Assembly: GCA_001899635.1 (NCBI GenBank)
Contig: MKVQ01000020.1
Span: forward strand, 36,030 to 100,029
Length of the DNA stretch: 64,000 nt
Direction: 5' to 3'
Source: Myxococcales bacterium 68-20
Lineage (GTDB): Bacteria; Myxococcota_A; Polyangia; Polyangiales; Polyangiaceae
The stretch's first letter is position 1; the number at the start of each line of letters is the position of its first letter. Below, one piece after another: positions 50,377 through 59,949 of the stretch. The notes beneath the pieces were generated by a model, which was given only the letters and a program-made list of their open reading frames with translations, did no database searches and was not told where the DNA came from. The position numbers and the translations under genes were made by a program.

Positions 50377-50526
50377 CGAGACACGACGCTACAAAAAAGG
50401 GGAGACGACGAACCATCGCGACCGCCCCCCCCAGAGCGGCAGCTCGTAAGCGTGTACGTTACCGGCTTTACGAAGCCTTTCCGTCGCGCTTCAGTTTGAT
50501 ATGCTGCCGACCCCGTGAGGAACCCG

Positions 50527-50871
50527 ATGCGAACGCCCCTGATCGCCGCTGCTCTTCTCCTGGTTGCTTGCGGCAGCAGCCTGCCGCCTCCTTCCGATCG
50601 CCTCGCGAGCGCGGAGGCCGCCGCGCGAAGCGCACGCGAGCTCGGCGCCGAGAAGGAGCCGAAGGCGCAGCTCCACCTGAAGCTCGCATCGGAGCAGATC
50701 GATCAGGCGAAGAAGCTGATGGCGGACGGCGACAACAAGCGCGCGGACCTCATCCTGCAGCGCGCGAACTCCGACGCCGAGCTCGCCGTGATGCTCGCCA
50801 AGGAGAACACCGCGAAGGCAGCGGCCGACGAGGCGCAGGGGAAGGTCAAGAACCTCAAGACTGGAAAGTGA
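50527..50871 (+). CDS. DUF4398 lipoprotein
   Basis: This is a 114-residue lipoprotein (LLLVAC, Cys15) with a long amphipathic helix: SDRLASAEAAARSARELGAE, then HLKLASEQIDQAKKLMADGD. It matches the DUF4398 family, a coiled coil found next to OmpA-type lipoproteins. The ATG follows GTGAGGA. It lies nine bases upstream of the OmpA-family gene and probably forms an operon with it, in the outer membrane or periplasm. Confidence 0.82.
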   Translation: MRTPLIAAALLLVACGSSLPPPSDRLASAEAAARSARELGAEKEPKAQLHLKLASEQIDQAKKLMADGDNKRADLILQRANSDAELAVMLAKENTAKAAADEAQGKVKNLKTGK

Positions 50872-50879
50872 GCTGCGTA

Positions 50880-51749
50880 ATGAGCGTCCGAACCACACTC
50901 TCCCTCGTCTCGCTTTCTCTCCTCACCACGGCTGTCGGCTGCGGAAGCACGCTGCCGCCGAAGGAGCTCGTCGACGCACGCGCGGCCTACCAGTCCGCGT
51001 CGAAGGGGGCCGCCTCGCAGCAGGCTCCCGCCGAGCTCCACGTCGCGAAGCAGTCGCTCGATCAGGCCGAGCGCTCGTTCAATGACGAAGGCGACGCGCC
51101 GCAGACGAAGGACTACGCGTACATCGCGATCCGCAAGTCGCAGCTCGCCGAGGCATCGGCGCGGGCGCTCATCGCTCAGAAGGAGAAGGAGGCCGCCGAA
51201 CGCGAGGCCGCGAACCTCACGGCCGACCAGCTCCGCAGCGCGCAGAAGGAGCTCTCGAGCACGAAGCAGCACCTCGAGAAGACGCAGGACCAGCTCGCCG
51301 CCGAAAAGGTCGCGCGCGAGGCCGCCGAGAAGAAGGCCGCGCAGGCGCTCGCCGATCTCCAGAAGATCGCCGCGGTGAAGCAGGAGTCGCGCGGCATGGT
51401 CATCACGCTCTCGGGTTCGGTGCTCTTCCCCTCGAACGAGTCGACGCTCCTCCCGGGCGCGATGGTCAAGCTGAACGAGGTCGCGGACGCCCTCATCAAG
51501 GGCAACCCCGACTCGAACATCACGGTCGAGGGTCACACGGACTCGCAGGGCCAGCGCCAGTACAACATGGAGCTCGGGAAGAAGCGCGCGGACGCCGTCC
51601 GTGACCAGCTCGTCTCGCGCGGCGTCGCCGCAGACCGGATCAAGTCGGTCGGCGTCGGCCCGGATCGTCCGATCGCCGACAACAAGACGGCCGAGGGACG
51701 CGCGAACAACCGGCGCGTCGAGATCATCGTCGAGCCGAACAAGCACTGA
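50880..51749 (+). CDS. OmpA-family lipoprotein with DUF4398 coiled coil
   Basis: This is a 289-residue lipoprotein (Cys21 in TTAVGCGSTLPP). Residues about 25-165 form a DUF4398-like coiled coil (LHVAKQSLDQAERSFNDEGD, then QLAAEKVAREAAEKKAAQAL). The C-terminal OmpA domain binds peptidoglycan: LFPSNESTLLPGAMVKLNEV, ITVEGHTDSQGQRQYNMELG, KRADAVRDQLVSRGVAADRI and ANNRRVEI. It anchors the outer membrane to the cell wall. A clear terminator follows. Confidence 0.92.
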   Translation: MSVRTTLSLVSLSLLTTAVGCGSTLPPKELVDARAAYQSASKGAASQQAPAELHVAKQSLDQAERSFNDEGDAPQTKDYAYIAIRKSQLAEASARALIAQKEKEAAEREAANLTADQLRSAQKELSSTKQHLEKTQDQLAAEKVAREAAEKKAAQALADLQKIAAVKQESRGMVITLSGSVLFPSNESTLLPGAMVKLNEVADALIKGNPDSNITVEGHTDSQGQRQYNMELGKKRADAVRDQLVSRGVAADRIKSVGVGPDRPIADNKTAEGRANNRRVEIIVEPNKH

Positions 51750-51770
51750 CCTCTCGGTCCGAGCTGCTAC

Positions 51771-51799
51771 GAGGGCGCTTCACGGCGCCCTCGCTCGTT
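51771..51799. terminator. Rho-independent terminator
   Basis: GAGGGCGC and GCGCCCTC form a perfect eight-base stem around TTCACG, followed by GCTCGTTTT. It lies 22 bases after the OmpA stop and ends transcription of that operon; it may also serve the convergent gene ending at 51832. Confidence 0.75.
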
Positions 51800-51831
51800 T
51801 TGTGCGCTCGGGCCATGTCAGGCCTCGATCG

Positions 51832-52413
51832 TCAGTCGCTCGGACCGGTGCACCAGATGGTGACCCCGCACGTCGAGCGCGAGTAGCAGACCGCGTCGTC
51901 CTGGAGGCACGCGCTCGGGCCTGAGACCTCCGTGTCACCGGCATCGCAGATCGGAGGCGGGCCCTCGCAGCCCTTCTGGCAATGGATCGTCGCATTGCAC
52001 TCGGTGACGCTGAAGCAGTCCGCGGACGATGGGCACTGCTTCACCTCCAGAGAGCCGTCGGGGCACACGGGGATGGCAGCGCACGAGGTGACCGCGCTGA
52101 TGCACCAGATGGTCTGTCCGCACATGGATCGCGGGTAACAGATGCCGTCCTGCGGACACTCGGAGTCCGACCCGATCTGCTCGTCACTCGACTCGCACGT
52201 CGGGGCGGCCGTGCAGGTGTACGAGCCCGAGCTGCTCGAGCCCGAGCCGGACGACTCGCCTCTCCCCGCCCCGCTCGGCTCGACGCCGGAGGAAGACCCC
52301 GTGTCGACGCGTCCGCCGCAGCCCGCGACGATCAGCGTGACTCCGACGAAGAACGACGCGAGGAGGGACGGCGAAGCGAAGACGACAGCGGATGGGCATC
52401 GCGACGAGGGCAT
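51832..52413 (-). CDS. Cys-rich repeat lipoprotein
   Basis: This is a 193-residue lipoprotein (IVAGCGG, Cys32) with a Ser/Gly linker (residues 37-65, GSGSSSSGS) and three repeats of about 40 residues. Each carries a xCxDG/xxC pattern ending in MCGQTIWC, ECNATIHC or TCGVTIWC. The repeats suggest disulphide-linked modules exposed on the outer membrane. No family is recognised. The ATG at 52413 was selected since it directly precedes the signal peptide. Confidence 0.72.
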   Translation of the reverse strand: MPSSRCPSAVVFASPSLLASFFVGVTLIVAGCGGRVDTGSSSGVEPSGAGRGESSGSGSSSSGSYTCTAAPTCESSDEQIGSDSECPQDGICYPRSMCGQTIWCISAVTSCAAIPVCPDGSLEVKQCPSSADCFSVTECNATIHCQKGCEGPPPICDAGDTEVSGPSACLQDDAVCYSRSTCGVTIWCTGPSD

Positions 52414-52568
52414 GGCCCACCCCGATTGCACGCGATGCGCCACGTCGCGCCAGGCGCTCAACATCCTGAAATCATGTAACTAGAGAGGCTATCCGACCGC
52501 CATCCCATGACGGTCGATGTGCCATCCGGCGGTGATTGGCACAAGCGAGGCGAGCTGCGTTCGTTGCG

Positions 52569-54557
52569 CTACTTCCGCGCGGGGCGGCGGCGTTCGTGGA
52601 ACCAGGCGCGGTAGGTCTCCATCCGGGCCTTCTGCTCTGCGGGCGCCTGTGCGCGACACGTCGACGCCTCGGCGCTGCCGGGCGGGGCGGCCCAGCGTGT
52701 CTCGACACAGTCGTTGGGGTTGTACGTCATCTCGAACGAGGCGCTGCGTGCGATGACCTCGGCGAGCGTGAGCGTGAACGGCGACCCGTCGGTACGCGTG
52801 TACGTGACCTTCCTGCCCTCGAGGTCGCGCGCGAGGATCGTCGCGAGATCGGCCTCGACGTCCTTCGCCGTCTTGCCGGCCGGCATCGCATAGCGCTCGG
52901 GACGTCGGGCTACCCGCGCGGGGAAATGCTTCACGACGTCGATCGCGATGAGGAGACGGAGATCGCGCGACGGCGTCGAGAAGTCCTCCCACGCCCCCAT
53001 CGTCTCGAAGATCGCGCCACCCTCCGGCATCGGCGCGGGACCATTCCCCTTCTCGAGCCACTTGCGCCCGTTCTCGACCGACTGGACGCGCGTGCGGACC
53101 TGCTCCTCGAGCGCGGCGATCGTTTCCATCATCGCGCGCTCCGGATCGAGGGGACGCGGCGCAAGCACGTCGTCCATCGCGTCGTAGAACCCTTCGACGT
53201 CGAGCTTGCTCGGATCGCGAGACAGATCGCGTGCGAAGTCGCGGTAGTCGGCGCTCGCGCGGATGCCTTGATCGTCGAGGCGCTCGAGCTTCCCCGCGCG
53301 ACGAACGACGGGACGGAAATGCTTGAAGCCCGGACCTCCGAGCTCGCGCTGCGTGGCGTAGAGGAAGTTGCCGCGCCAGAAGCGCTTGCGGGCGACGGTG
53401 CCATCGGGCTGACCGTCGACCGCGTAGAGCACGCCGCCTCGCTCGGCGGTCTGCGGCACCCGCTTGGCGATGAGGAGGATGTGACCGTACGGATCGGCGT
53501 AGACCGTCCCGGGTCGCAGGCTCTCCCATGACAGCTTCACGGGGTAGTAGTCCGAGGCCTCGTCCTCGAAGGGCGTACGCGCCGAACCCGAGTGCGCCTT
53601 GTCGGCGAGCGTGCCGCGCAGGAATGCTCCGAAGACGGCGACCGCACCGTCCTTCTTCTTCGCTTCGGCGCGATCGTCGAGGTCCTCGTTCGTGATCAGG
53701 CCTTGGCACGAAGGCGGGGCACCGCCGCCGCCGCGGTTGCACTCCGCGAGACCGAACGGGAGCCGCAGCTTCCACGCGAAGTACGCGCGGAGGAAGTACG
53801 GAAGGTCGGCGCAGTCGGGACGAACGACCGGCGCCGCCTTCCCGCTGTCCTCGCCGCTGCCGAGGTGATCGAACAGGAGATTGCGCTTCGGATCGCGCAG
53901 CACCTCGTGAAGCGCCGACCAGCTCGGCTGCTCGCTCTCGGGCGCGTCGAAGAGCGCCTCGATCCATGCGGAATACACATTTTCGAGCGAGCGGGTCCAG
54001 GCGCGCCGGACCGGCCAGAGCCCGTCCTTCGGCGGAGCCGGAGGGGTCGGCGCTCCCTTGCGGACGACGACCTTCGACGTCGTCGCGCCGGCGGCCGGAT
54101 CGGTGCATGCGCTCTGCGAGAAGGTCGCCTCGAGCGGTCCGGCGCTCGGCGACGCGATCTCGACGCTCCAGAAGTACGGCGGACCGCCGCGACGCGTGCC
54201 GGAGGCCGTCGCCCCGACACGCAGCTCACCGGCGAGCGCCTTGTCGCTGACCGCGAGGACGCGCAGCCGCTTGCCCGCGACCGGAACGGCCGGAGACGTG
54301 AAGAGGAAGACGCCAGGCGCCTCCTCGCACGTGGGCGGCGGCTCGACGAACGCCTCCACCGCCGTGCCGGTTCCTGCGTCAGCGGGGCTCGCGCCGCGGG
54401 GCGATGACGATGACGATGGCACCGGCGGCTCGGCCGGGTGGGCGGCCGACGGCGGAGCTTCACGCGCACGCGAGCACGACGCGGCAAGCAAGCCCGTCAT
54501 GACGACGACGAGTGACGACGACAACGAGCGGACGCCCACGGCGGGTGAATAACGCAC
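52569..54557 (-). CDS. Large lipoprotein with NlpC/transglutaminase-like Cys-His pattern
   Basis: This is a 662-residue lipoprotein (AASCSR, Cys28) with a Pro/Ser/Ala spacer, a beta-rich N-terminal domain (residues about 70-165) and a large C-terminal region. Cys249 in RPDCADLPYFLRAYFAWKLR and His359 in YADPYGHILLIAKRV are spaced as in NlpC/P60 or transglutaminase-like cysteine proteases, where Cys starts a helix and His stands in a beta strand. That makes a peptidase or acyl-transfer role in the envelope plausible. The residues are only a motif-level hint, and no family is identified. It is the only gene in its immediate neighbourhood on this strand. Confidence 0.6.
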   Translation of the reverse strand: MRYSPAVGVRSLSSSLVVVMTGLLAASCSRAREAPPSAAHPAEPPVPSSSSSPRGASPADAGTGTAVEAFVEPPPTCEEAPGVFLFTSPAVPVAGKRLRVLAVSDKALAGELRVGATASGTRRGGPPYFWSVEIASPSAGPLEATFSQSACTDPAAGATTSKVVVRKGAPTPPAPPKDGLWPVRRAWTRSLENVYSAWIEALFDAPESEQPSWSALHEVLRDPKRNLLFDHLGSGEDSGKAAPVVRPDCADLPYFLRAYFAWKLRLPFGLAECNRGGGGAPPSCQGLITNEDLDDRAEAKKKDGAVAVFGAFLRGTLADKAHSGSARTPFEDEASDYYPVKLSWESLRPGTVYADPYGHILLIAKRVPQTAERGGVLYAVDGQPDGTVARKRFWRGNFLYATQRELGGPGFKHFRPVVRRAGKLERLDDQGIRASADYRDFARDLSRDPSKLDVEGFYDAMDDVLAPRPLDPERAMMETIAALEEQVRTRVQSVENGRKWLEKGNGPAPMPEGGAIFETMGAWEDFSTPSRDLRLLIAIDVVKHFPARVARRPERYAMPAGKTAKDVEADLATILARDLEGRKVTYTRTDGSPFTLTLAEVIARSASFEMTYNPNDCVETRWAAPPGSAEASTCRAQAPAEQKARMETYRAWFHERRRPARK

Positions 54558-54627
54558 GAGGCTCGATCCGTCATCCTTCCGGCTGGCGCGACGCCGTACG
54601 GTCGCCCTCGATGTTTCGAGAGTCTCG

Positions 54628-56451
54628 TCAGAACGGCCACACGAGCGGGATCACGAGCACGGCGGCCGCCAAGACGAGGAGCTGGAGCGGCAGGCCGACC
54701 TTCGTGTAGTCGCTGAAGCGGTACTTCCCCGGCGCCATCACGAGCACGTTCACCGGCGAGGCGATCGGGGTCGCGAACGCCGCGCTCGACGCGAACGCGA
54801 CTCCGAGAAGGAGCGGCTCCGGCGCGATCCCGAACGCGCTCGCGAGCCTCACCGCGACCGGAGCGAGGAGCACCGCGGTGGCGGTGTTCGAGAGCACCAT
54901 GCCCAGCGCCGACGTGATGACGACGAGCAACGCGAGCACGACGACCGGGCTCGCGCCGCCGAGCTGCTTCTCCACGAGCTCGACCACGAGCCTCGTACCA
55001 CCGGTCCGCTCGAGCGACGTCGCGAGAGGGATCATGCCCGCAATGAGGACGACGCTCTCCCAGTTCACCGCCCGGTAGACATCGGCCGCCCGCACGCACC
55101 TCGTCAGCACAAGGAGCAGCGCCGCGAGCAGCACCGCGACGACGTTCGGCAGCCAACCGAACGCCATCACGACGAGCATCACGAGGGTGATCGCGACGGA
55201 TCCGACTGCACGCGGTCGATCGAGCAGCAGCCCGGGCACGGCATCCGGCTCGGCGACAGGCACGATGTTCGAGCGGTCGTCGTGGAGGTTCCGCAGGTAC
55301 TTCCGCCGGCCTTTGACGAGGAGCGCATCGCCGGCGCGCAGCTCGAGATCACGGAGCTCTGCCGACGCGTGGCAGACCTGCTTGCCTCCTTCGACGCGCC
55401 GGACGGCGAGCACGTTCGCTCGATAGCGATCGCGGAACTTCACCCCGCGCAGCGTGCGCCCGACGAGACGCGAGCGCCGTGGGATGACGACCTCCGCAAG
55501 CGACTCCGCTGCGGGCAAAGCGAACCCGGAAGGCCCGGAGAGCAGCTCGAGCGAGAACGCGGTGACGAACGCATCGACGGCCTCGCTGCTGCCGATCACG
55601 CGAAGCTCGTCACCCGCGTGGAACACCACGGGCGGCACGACGCGAAGGGCCTCTCCTCCACGGAGGACGGCGACCACGGTGACTGCGTGCGCCGCGCGTA
55701 GGTTCGCCGCCGCCAGCGTCATTCCGGCGAGCCTCGATCGCGCGCCGACGCCCACGCGAACGAGCGCATCGCCGAGGCCGTACTCCGAGGCGAGATCGAA
55801 CTGCGAGAGCGCCGCTTGCGATGAGTCGCCCTGATCGTCACCAGTGGGCAGGAACCGCCGGCCGAAGAAGACGAGCCAACCGATGCCCACCACGAGGACG
55901 ACGAGCCCCGGCACGGTGAAGCTGAAGAAACGGAACGGCTCGCGACCGGCCTCCCGAAGCGCATCGCTGACGAGGAGGTTCGGCGGCGTGCTGATCAACG
56001 TGAGGTTGCTTCCGAGGTGGGCGGCGAAGGCGAGCGGCATGAAGAGCCGTCCGGGCGGGATGCGCCTCCGCACCGCGATCGAGCTCACGATCGGCAGGAA
56101 GATCGCGACCGTTCCGGTCGAGCTCATGAACGCGGAGACGAAGGCGGTCGCGGTCATGACGACGGCGATCACGCGGCCCTCGGTTCGCCCGGCCACGCTC
56201 TCGAGCCGTCGCCCGAACCATTCCGCAGCCCCCGTCTCGGTGATCGCGGCGCCGATCACGAAGAGCCCCGCGATCATGAGCACGGCCGGGTTGGAGAACC
56301 CCGCGAGCGCGACGTCGAGCGGCGCCACACCCGAGATGGTCAGCGCGAGGAGCGCGATCAACGCCACGACGTCGAGGCGAACGCGATCGCTCACGAAGAG
56401 AACGACAGCACCCGCCAGGATGACGAACGCGAGGAGTGCTTCGTTGCTCAC
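54628..56451 (-). CDS. SLC13-family permease with two TrkA-C domains
   Basis: This is a 607-residue inner-membrane transporter of the DASS/SLC13 type. Helix-rich halves contain GFSNPAVLMIAGLFVIGAAI, AFMSSTGTVAIFLPIV and SNTATAVLLAPVAVRLASAF (the SNT sodium/substrate motif). Between them lie two regulatory TrkA-C (RCK_C) domains (residues about 210-380) with RLAGMTLAAANLRAAHAVTV and FHAGDELRVIGSSEAVDAFV. Such proteins import sulfate, phosphate or dicarboxylates with sodium; the TrkA-C parts sense a ligand. No accessory genes are adjacent. Confidence 0.85.
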   Translation of the reverse strand: MSNEALLAFVILAGAVVLFVSDRVRLDVVALIALLALTISGVAPLDVALAGFSNPAVLMIAGLFVIGAAITETGAAEWFGRRLESVAGRTEGRVIAVVMTATAFVSAFMSSTGTVAIFLPIVSSIAVRRRIPPGRLFMPLAFAAHLGSNLTLISTPPNLLVSDALREAGREPFRFFSFTVPGLVVLVVGIGWLVFFGRRFLPTGDDQGDSSQAALSQFDLASEYGLGDALVRVGVGARSRLAGMTLAAANLRAAHAVTVVAVLRGGEALRVVPPVVFHAGDELRVIGSSEAVDAFVTAFSLELLSGPSGFALPAAESLAEVVIPRRSRLVGRTLRGVKFRDRYRANVLAVRRVEGGKQVCHASAELRDLELRAGDALLVKGRRKYLRNLHDDRSNIVPVAEPDAVPGLLLDRPRAVGSVAITLVMLVVMAFGWLPNVVAVLLAALLLVLTRCVRAADVYRAVNWESVVLIAGMIPLATSLERTGGTRLVVELVEKQLGGASPVVVLALLVVITSALGMVLSNTATAVLLAPVAVRLASAFGIAPEPLLLGVAFASSAAFATPIASPVNVLVMAPGKYRFSDYTKVGLPLQLLVLAAAVLVIPLVWPF

Positions 56452-57034
56452 GCCGGCGCGATTCTAACGGAAGACGGTCGCGTTCGGCCCGGAGCTGGTG
56501 TGGCGACGGCGGAGCCCGAGCGGCGCGGAACGCGCCCCCGCAAGTCACGCGACGGGAAAAGGCGCGACGCCCAAAGTGAGAACGCCGCACCAGCTCGGCC
56601 ATGCCTTCGACAAGCTCGGGCAACCGCACACGCGAACCTGTCGCCTTCGCATCGCCGAACGCCGCCCCTCGGTCACGCCACGATCGGTGTCCGCTCGTGA
56701 ACGCGCGCCGCCGGACCCGTAGGATGAGCTTGCTTTCCCGACGAGGACCGCCGCCCAAGAATTCCCCGCCGTTACGAGCGCGAGCGTCTCACCCGACCCC
56801 GAGAACGTCGCGCCGGCCCGAACGAGCGTTTTTCGCATCCGGCTCGTGATCGCTCGAGGCGTCGGATGGACACATTAACCTGTCATGGGTGCGCTAGGAC
56901 GGCACGCAGCCTCGCTCGCCGTGGTAGCGATCTCGCGCGTTGAGAGCACGAGGTCCGTACCACCGGAGTCTGCGGTACGGGCTTGCCAGCGTGGCGACCG
57001 CGAAGCGGACGCCGATCGCGCGCGAGCTCGCTCG
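56452..57034. other. Gap upstream of the ECF sigma factor
   Basis: These 583 bases hold no convincing gene. A stem-loop (CCGTACC at 56955-56961 with GGTACGG at 56974-56980) lies before the sigma factor. It could be a promoter-proximal structure. AT-rich bases near 56868-56885 may be part of the sigma promoter. No repeats or RNA family were seen. Confidence 0.4.
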
Positions 57035-57646
57035 ATGACGGATCTTCCGCTCGAGGCCGCCAGAGCAGGAGACCCGAAGGCGATCCGGCAGATCGTCGAG
57101 TCGCTCATGCCGGACGCATTCCGCGTCGCCGTCAGCATCCTCGGTGGACATCATCCCGAGCTCGATGACGCCGTGCAGGTCGGCACGCTCACCGTCATCA
57201 GGCAACTCGGCGCGTTCAGGGGCGAGGGCGGCTTCCGCTCGTTCGCGATGCGCATCGTCTCGCGGACGGCGCTCGCGCTGCGGCGGAGCGACAAACGAGC
57301 GGTGCGTCTCGCCGACAAGATCCGCACGAGCGAGAACCTCGAGTCCGGCGAAGAGACGGCCGCTTACACGACCGATCCGGTGGATGGCAGCTTGCTCCGC
57401 GTCCTCGGCGAGCTCTTGCAAACGCTGCCCCAAGAGCAAGCCGAGGCGCTGCTCCTCCGTGTGGTGCTCGAGTACGATCTCGTGGAGGTCGCGGCCGAGA
57501 CCGGCGCCCCCGTGAACACGGTGCGGAGTCGCCTTCGCCTTGCCCGCGAAGCGCTCCGCCGCCGAATCGAGAGTGACCAGCAGCTGACGGAGCTCGCCGA
57601 AGAGCGCGGGCTCGCACGTACGAACGATGGGGCCGACGATGAGTGA
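57035..57646 (+). CDS. ECF-family RNA polymerase sigma factor
   Basis: This is a 203-residue sigma-70 family factor. Region 2: SLMPDAFRVAVSILGGHHPE, then DDAVQVGTLTVIRQLGAF and GEGGFRSFAMRIVSRTALAL. Region 4: LPQEQAEALLLRVVLEYDLV and AETGAPVNTVRSRLRLAREA. The N-terminal extension in the longer reading was excluded because the domain begins right after ATG 57035. It directs RNA polymerase to a specific set of promoters, presumably including its own operon. The downstream gene starts within its 3' end. Confidence 0.87.
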   Translation: MTDLPLEAARAGDPKAIRQIVESLMPDAFRVAVSILGGHHPELDDAVQVGTLTVIRQLGAFRGEGGFRSFAMRIVSRTALALRRSDKRAVRLADKIRTSENLESGEETAAYTTDPVDGSLLRVLGELLQTLPQEQAEALLLRVVLEYDLVEVAAETGAPVNTVRSRLRLAREALRRRIESDQQLTELAEERGLARTNDGADDE

Positions 57647-58577
57647 CGCCGATTCCAAGCTGACGCCAGCAGAGCGGCGGATCGCCTCATACAGTCACGG
57701 CGCGCTCGCGCACGCGAGAGTGGACGGGCGGATCGATCGGCTCGTCGAGGCCACGATGGCCGCGGCGATCCCGGCGACGCTTCCAGACACGCCGCCGCCG
57801 ACTTCGCAGGCACCAAGGTCCTCGTTTCGAGCGCTCCGCGCAGCTTCGGTCGGGACCGCCGCAATCGCAGTGGTCGCGTTCGGCTGGGTCACGACGCGCG
57901 AGGTGCCCCCAGGGCCGCCCCGATCGACCGCACCGACGAGCACGACGACAGCTGCCCCGGCCGCACCTCCGAACGAAGTTGCGTCGAAGGAGCCCGCTCC
58001 CGCGCCTTCGGGCGTGGCTGTCACGAGCTTGCCGGACGCCGTTGCTGCGAGGCCCGCTCCGACCGAGGCCTCTTCCAGGGCGGTCGCCGCAGAGCTCCCA
58101 CGAGCCGACGGTGTTGCCGTTCCCGTCCAAGATTCCGCGCGGCCGGCTCCGCAAGCGGCGGACACGGAGCGGCCCGCTGCGGATGCTGCGCCCGAGACGC
58201 GCGAGGATCCCGCGCTCCTCTTCGAGCAAGCGAACACGGCTCGCCGTCGCGGCGACTACGGGTCAGCGGAGAAGCTCTATCACCGGCTCGTCGATACGCA
58301 TCCCGACACCCGCGAAGCGTCGACCTCACGGATCATCCTCGGGCGCATGCTGCTTGCGCGCGGCGACGCCGCGGACGCGCTCGCCTCGTTCGACGCGTAT
58401 CTCGCAGGGGCGCCTCACGGTTCGCTTCGAGAGCAGGCGCTGATCGGCCGAGCGCAGAGCCTCCAAGCGCTCGGCCGTCGCGACGAAGAGCGCGCGGCAT
58501 GGCGAGCGCTCCTCGAAGCCTTCCCCGGCACCGCGAGCCGGGCGACAGCGCTCGAGCGCGCAGGCGACGTGCGCTGA
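57639..58577 (+). CDS. Membrane anti-sigma-like protein with periplasmic TPRs
   Basis: This is a 312-residue protein: a short N-terminal cytoplasmic part (residues 1-75), one membrane helix (ASVGTAAIAVVAFGWV), a Pro/Ala/Thr linker (about 90-180) and a C-terminal TPR domain, e.g. EQANTARRRGDYGSAEKLYH and LGRMLLARGDAADALASFDA. Its position right after the sigma factor, with a small overlap, and its topology fit a membrane anti-sigma factor of the myxobacterial type, in which TPRs sense the periplasm. No zinc-finger His-Cys-Cys motif is seen, so the interaction with the sigma factor is inferred only. Confidence 0.75.
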   Translation: MSDADSKLTPAERRIASYSHGALAHARVDGRIDRLVEATMAAAIPATLPDTPPPTSQAPRSSFRALRAASVGTAAIAVVAFGWVTTREVPPGPPRSTAPTSTTTAAPAAPPNEVASKEPAPAPSGVAVTSLPDAVAARPAPTEASSRAVAAELPRADGVAVPVQDSARPAPQAADTERPAADAAPETREDPALLFEQANTARRRGDYGSAEKLYHRLVDTHPDTREASTSRIILGRMLLARGDAADALASFDAYLAGAPHGSLREQALIGRAQSLQALGRRDEERAAWRALLEAFPGTASRATALERAGDVR

Positions 58578-58825
58578 ACCGCATCCCGCCCTTTCAACAC
58601 GGCGACACGCGACCTTCCCTCCGCAGAGGCCGTCGCGACATCAGGTGAGGCGGCGCTCTGCGCGGATGAGTCCGAGCTCTCGCAGCATGCGTGGCCGCGC
58701 GCGGACCGGCCCTACGTGCTAGAGTGTGTCGCCCACTCGCGAGGCGATAACGGTGCTAGAAGCGGCGATCGTCGGCGTTCTGTACGTTGCGGAGCTGCCG
58801 TGTCTCTCGGCTCGAACGCAGACGG

Positions 58826-59860
58826 ATGCGGGCTGGGTACGGCGTTAGCTTTCTTCGGCTAGCGATGGTCGCGCTGGCTTGCGCGTTCGTCGCGTCGATC
58901 GGAGGCGAGGCAGCTGCCAGCGAATCGTCGGTTCAGGGCCGAAGCGTCGTCGAAGTGACGATCGCCGGCGCGACGGATCCGCGGCTCGAGGCATCGCTCA
59001 CCGAGCTCCTCGGACGTACCGGATTCGTCGCGCGATTCTCGCATCGGGCGCGGCCAGAGCGCCCGACGGTCCCGACTTCTCCAGACCTCATTGCCGTCGT
59101 TGCGCTCGATCTGACTCGCGAAGGGATCATCGGGATCGGGATCGTCGATGCCCACGGTGCGCCCGTGCTCACGCGCGTCGTCCCGACGGGGGACCGCCTC
59201 GACGAGATCGCGTGCGAAGAGATCGGGCATATCGTGCTTTTTTCGGTCGAGGCGATCCGGCGTGGAGAAAGGGCCCACCGTCCGGTGCCGCCGCCCCCAA
59301 GGCAGCAACCAGCGCCGAAGGACCGCGCCAGGGGCGAGCTCGAGACGGTTGCGACGCTTCGGAATTATGCGAACGTCGCGCCCGTCGTGGTCGGAGTTGG
59401 CGCTGCTGTCGGGGGCTCGACGCGCGTGCGCTCGCTTCATCTCCGTAGCCTCGTGGCGTTCGAGCAGCGCTCCGCAATCATCGTCGCGACGCCCGCCGCG
59501 TCGGCCCGGTTCGAGCAGCGCTCCCTGAAGATCTCGGCGTCGGCGGGCGTGCCACTGAGTCCTCGCGTTGAGCTCACGTTCGCGGCCGGCATCGCCGGGG
59601 ACCTCCTCTCGGTCACGACGACGGCCCTTCGGGCGAGCACGGAACGTCGACGGGACGTGTCGGATGTCGTGCCGGTTATCGACGCCGCCGGAGGGATGGC
59701 CTTCGAGCTTGCTCCTCACTTGGTCGTGGGGGTCGCCATCGGGGTCGAGGTACCGTTCTCGACCACCGAGTACGCGCTCGAAGCCGATCGTAACGTGGTC
59801 TTTCTGGCACCGAACGCGGCGCGTCTCGTCGGCCGCTTCAGCCTCGGCGTGAGCTTCTGA
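58826..59860 (+). CDS. Secreted protein of unknown function downstream of the sigma factor operon
   Basis: This is a protein of about 344 residues with a signal peptide (MVALACAFVASIGGEAAA in the N-terminal part; start ATG 58826 or 58865). The first 130 residues are a globular part (VVEVTIAGATDPRLEASLTE), then a basic Pro-rich linker. The C-terminal half is a set of beta strands with small residues (NVAPVVVGVGAAVGGSTRVR, then LAPHLVVGVAIGVEVPFSTT), ending in a Phe-containing strand (RFSLGVSF), as in outer-membrane beta-barrels. It is about 250 bases downstream of the TPR gene and may belong to the same regulon. Confidence 0.68.
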   Translation: MRAGYGVSFLRLAMVALACAFVASIGGEAAASESSVQGRSVVEVTIAGATDPRLEASLTELLGRTGFVARFSHRARPERPTVPTSPDLIAVVALDLTREGIIGIGIVDAHGAPVLTRVVPTGDRLDEIACEEIGHIVLFSVEAIRRGERAHRPVPPPPRQQPAPKDRARGELETVATLRNYANVAPVVVGVGAAVGGSTRVRSLHLRSLVAFEQRSAIIVATPAASARFEQRSLKISASAGVPLSPRVELTFAAGIAGDLLSVTTTALRASTERRRDVSDVVPVIDAAGGMAFELAPHLVVGVAIGVEVPFSTTEYALEADRNVVFLAPNAARLVGRFSLGVSF

Positions 59861-59949
59861 CTCGTCATTGAGCTCGACCGCACGGGCCCGTGAGCGAAAT
59901 TCGACGGCGAGGGTGATCGTGTTCGCCCTCGAGCGATCACCTTAAGGCC

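Noticed and set aside
56545..56838. 97-codon minus-strand frame in the gap before the sigma factor
   Set aside because: Mixed composition without motif or ribosome-binding site, and overlapped by equally long frames on the other strand.
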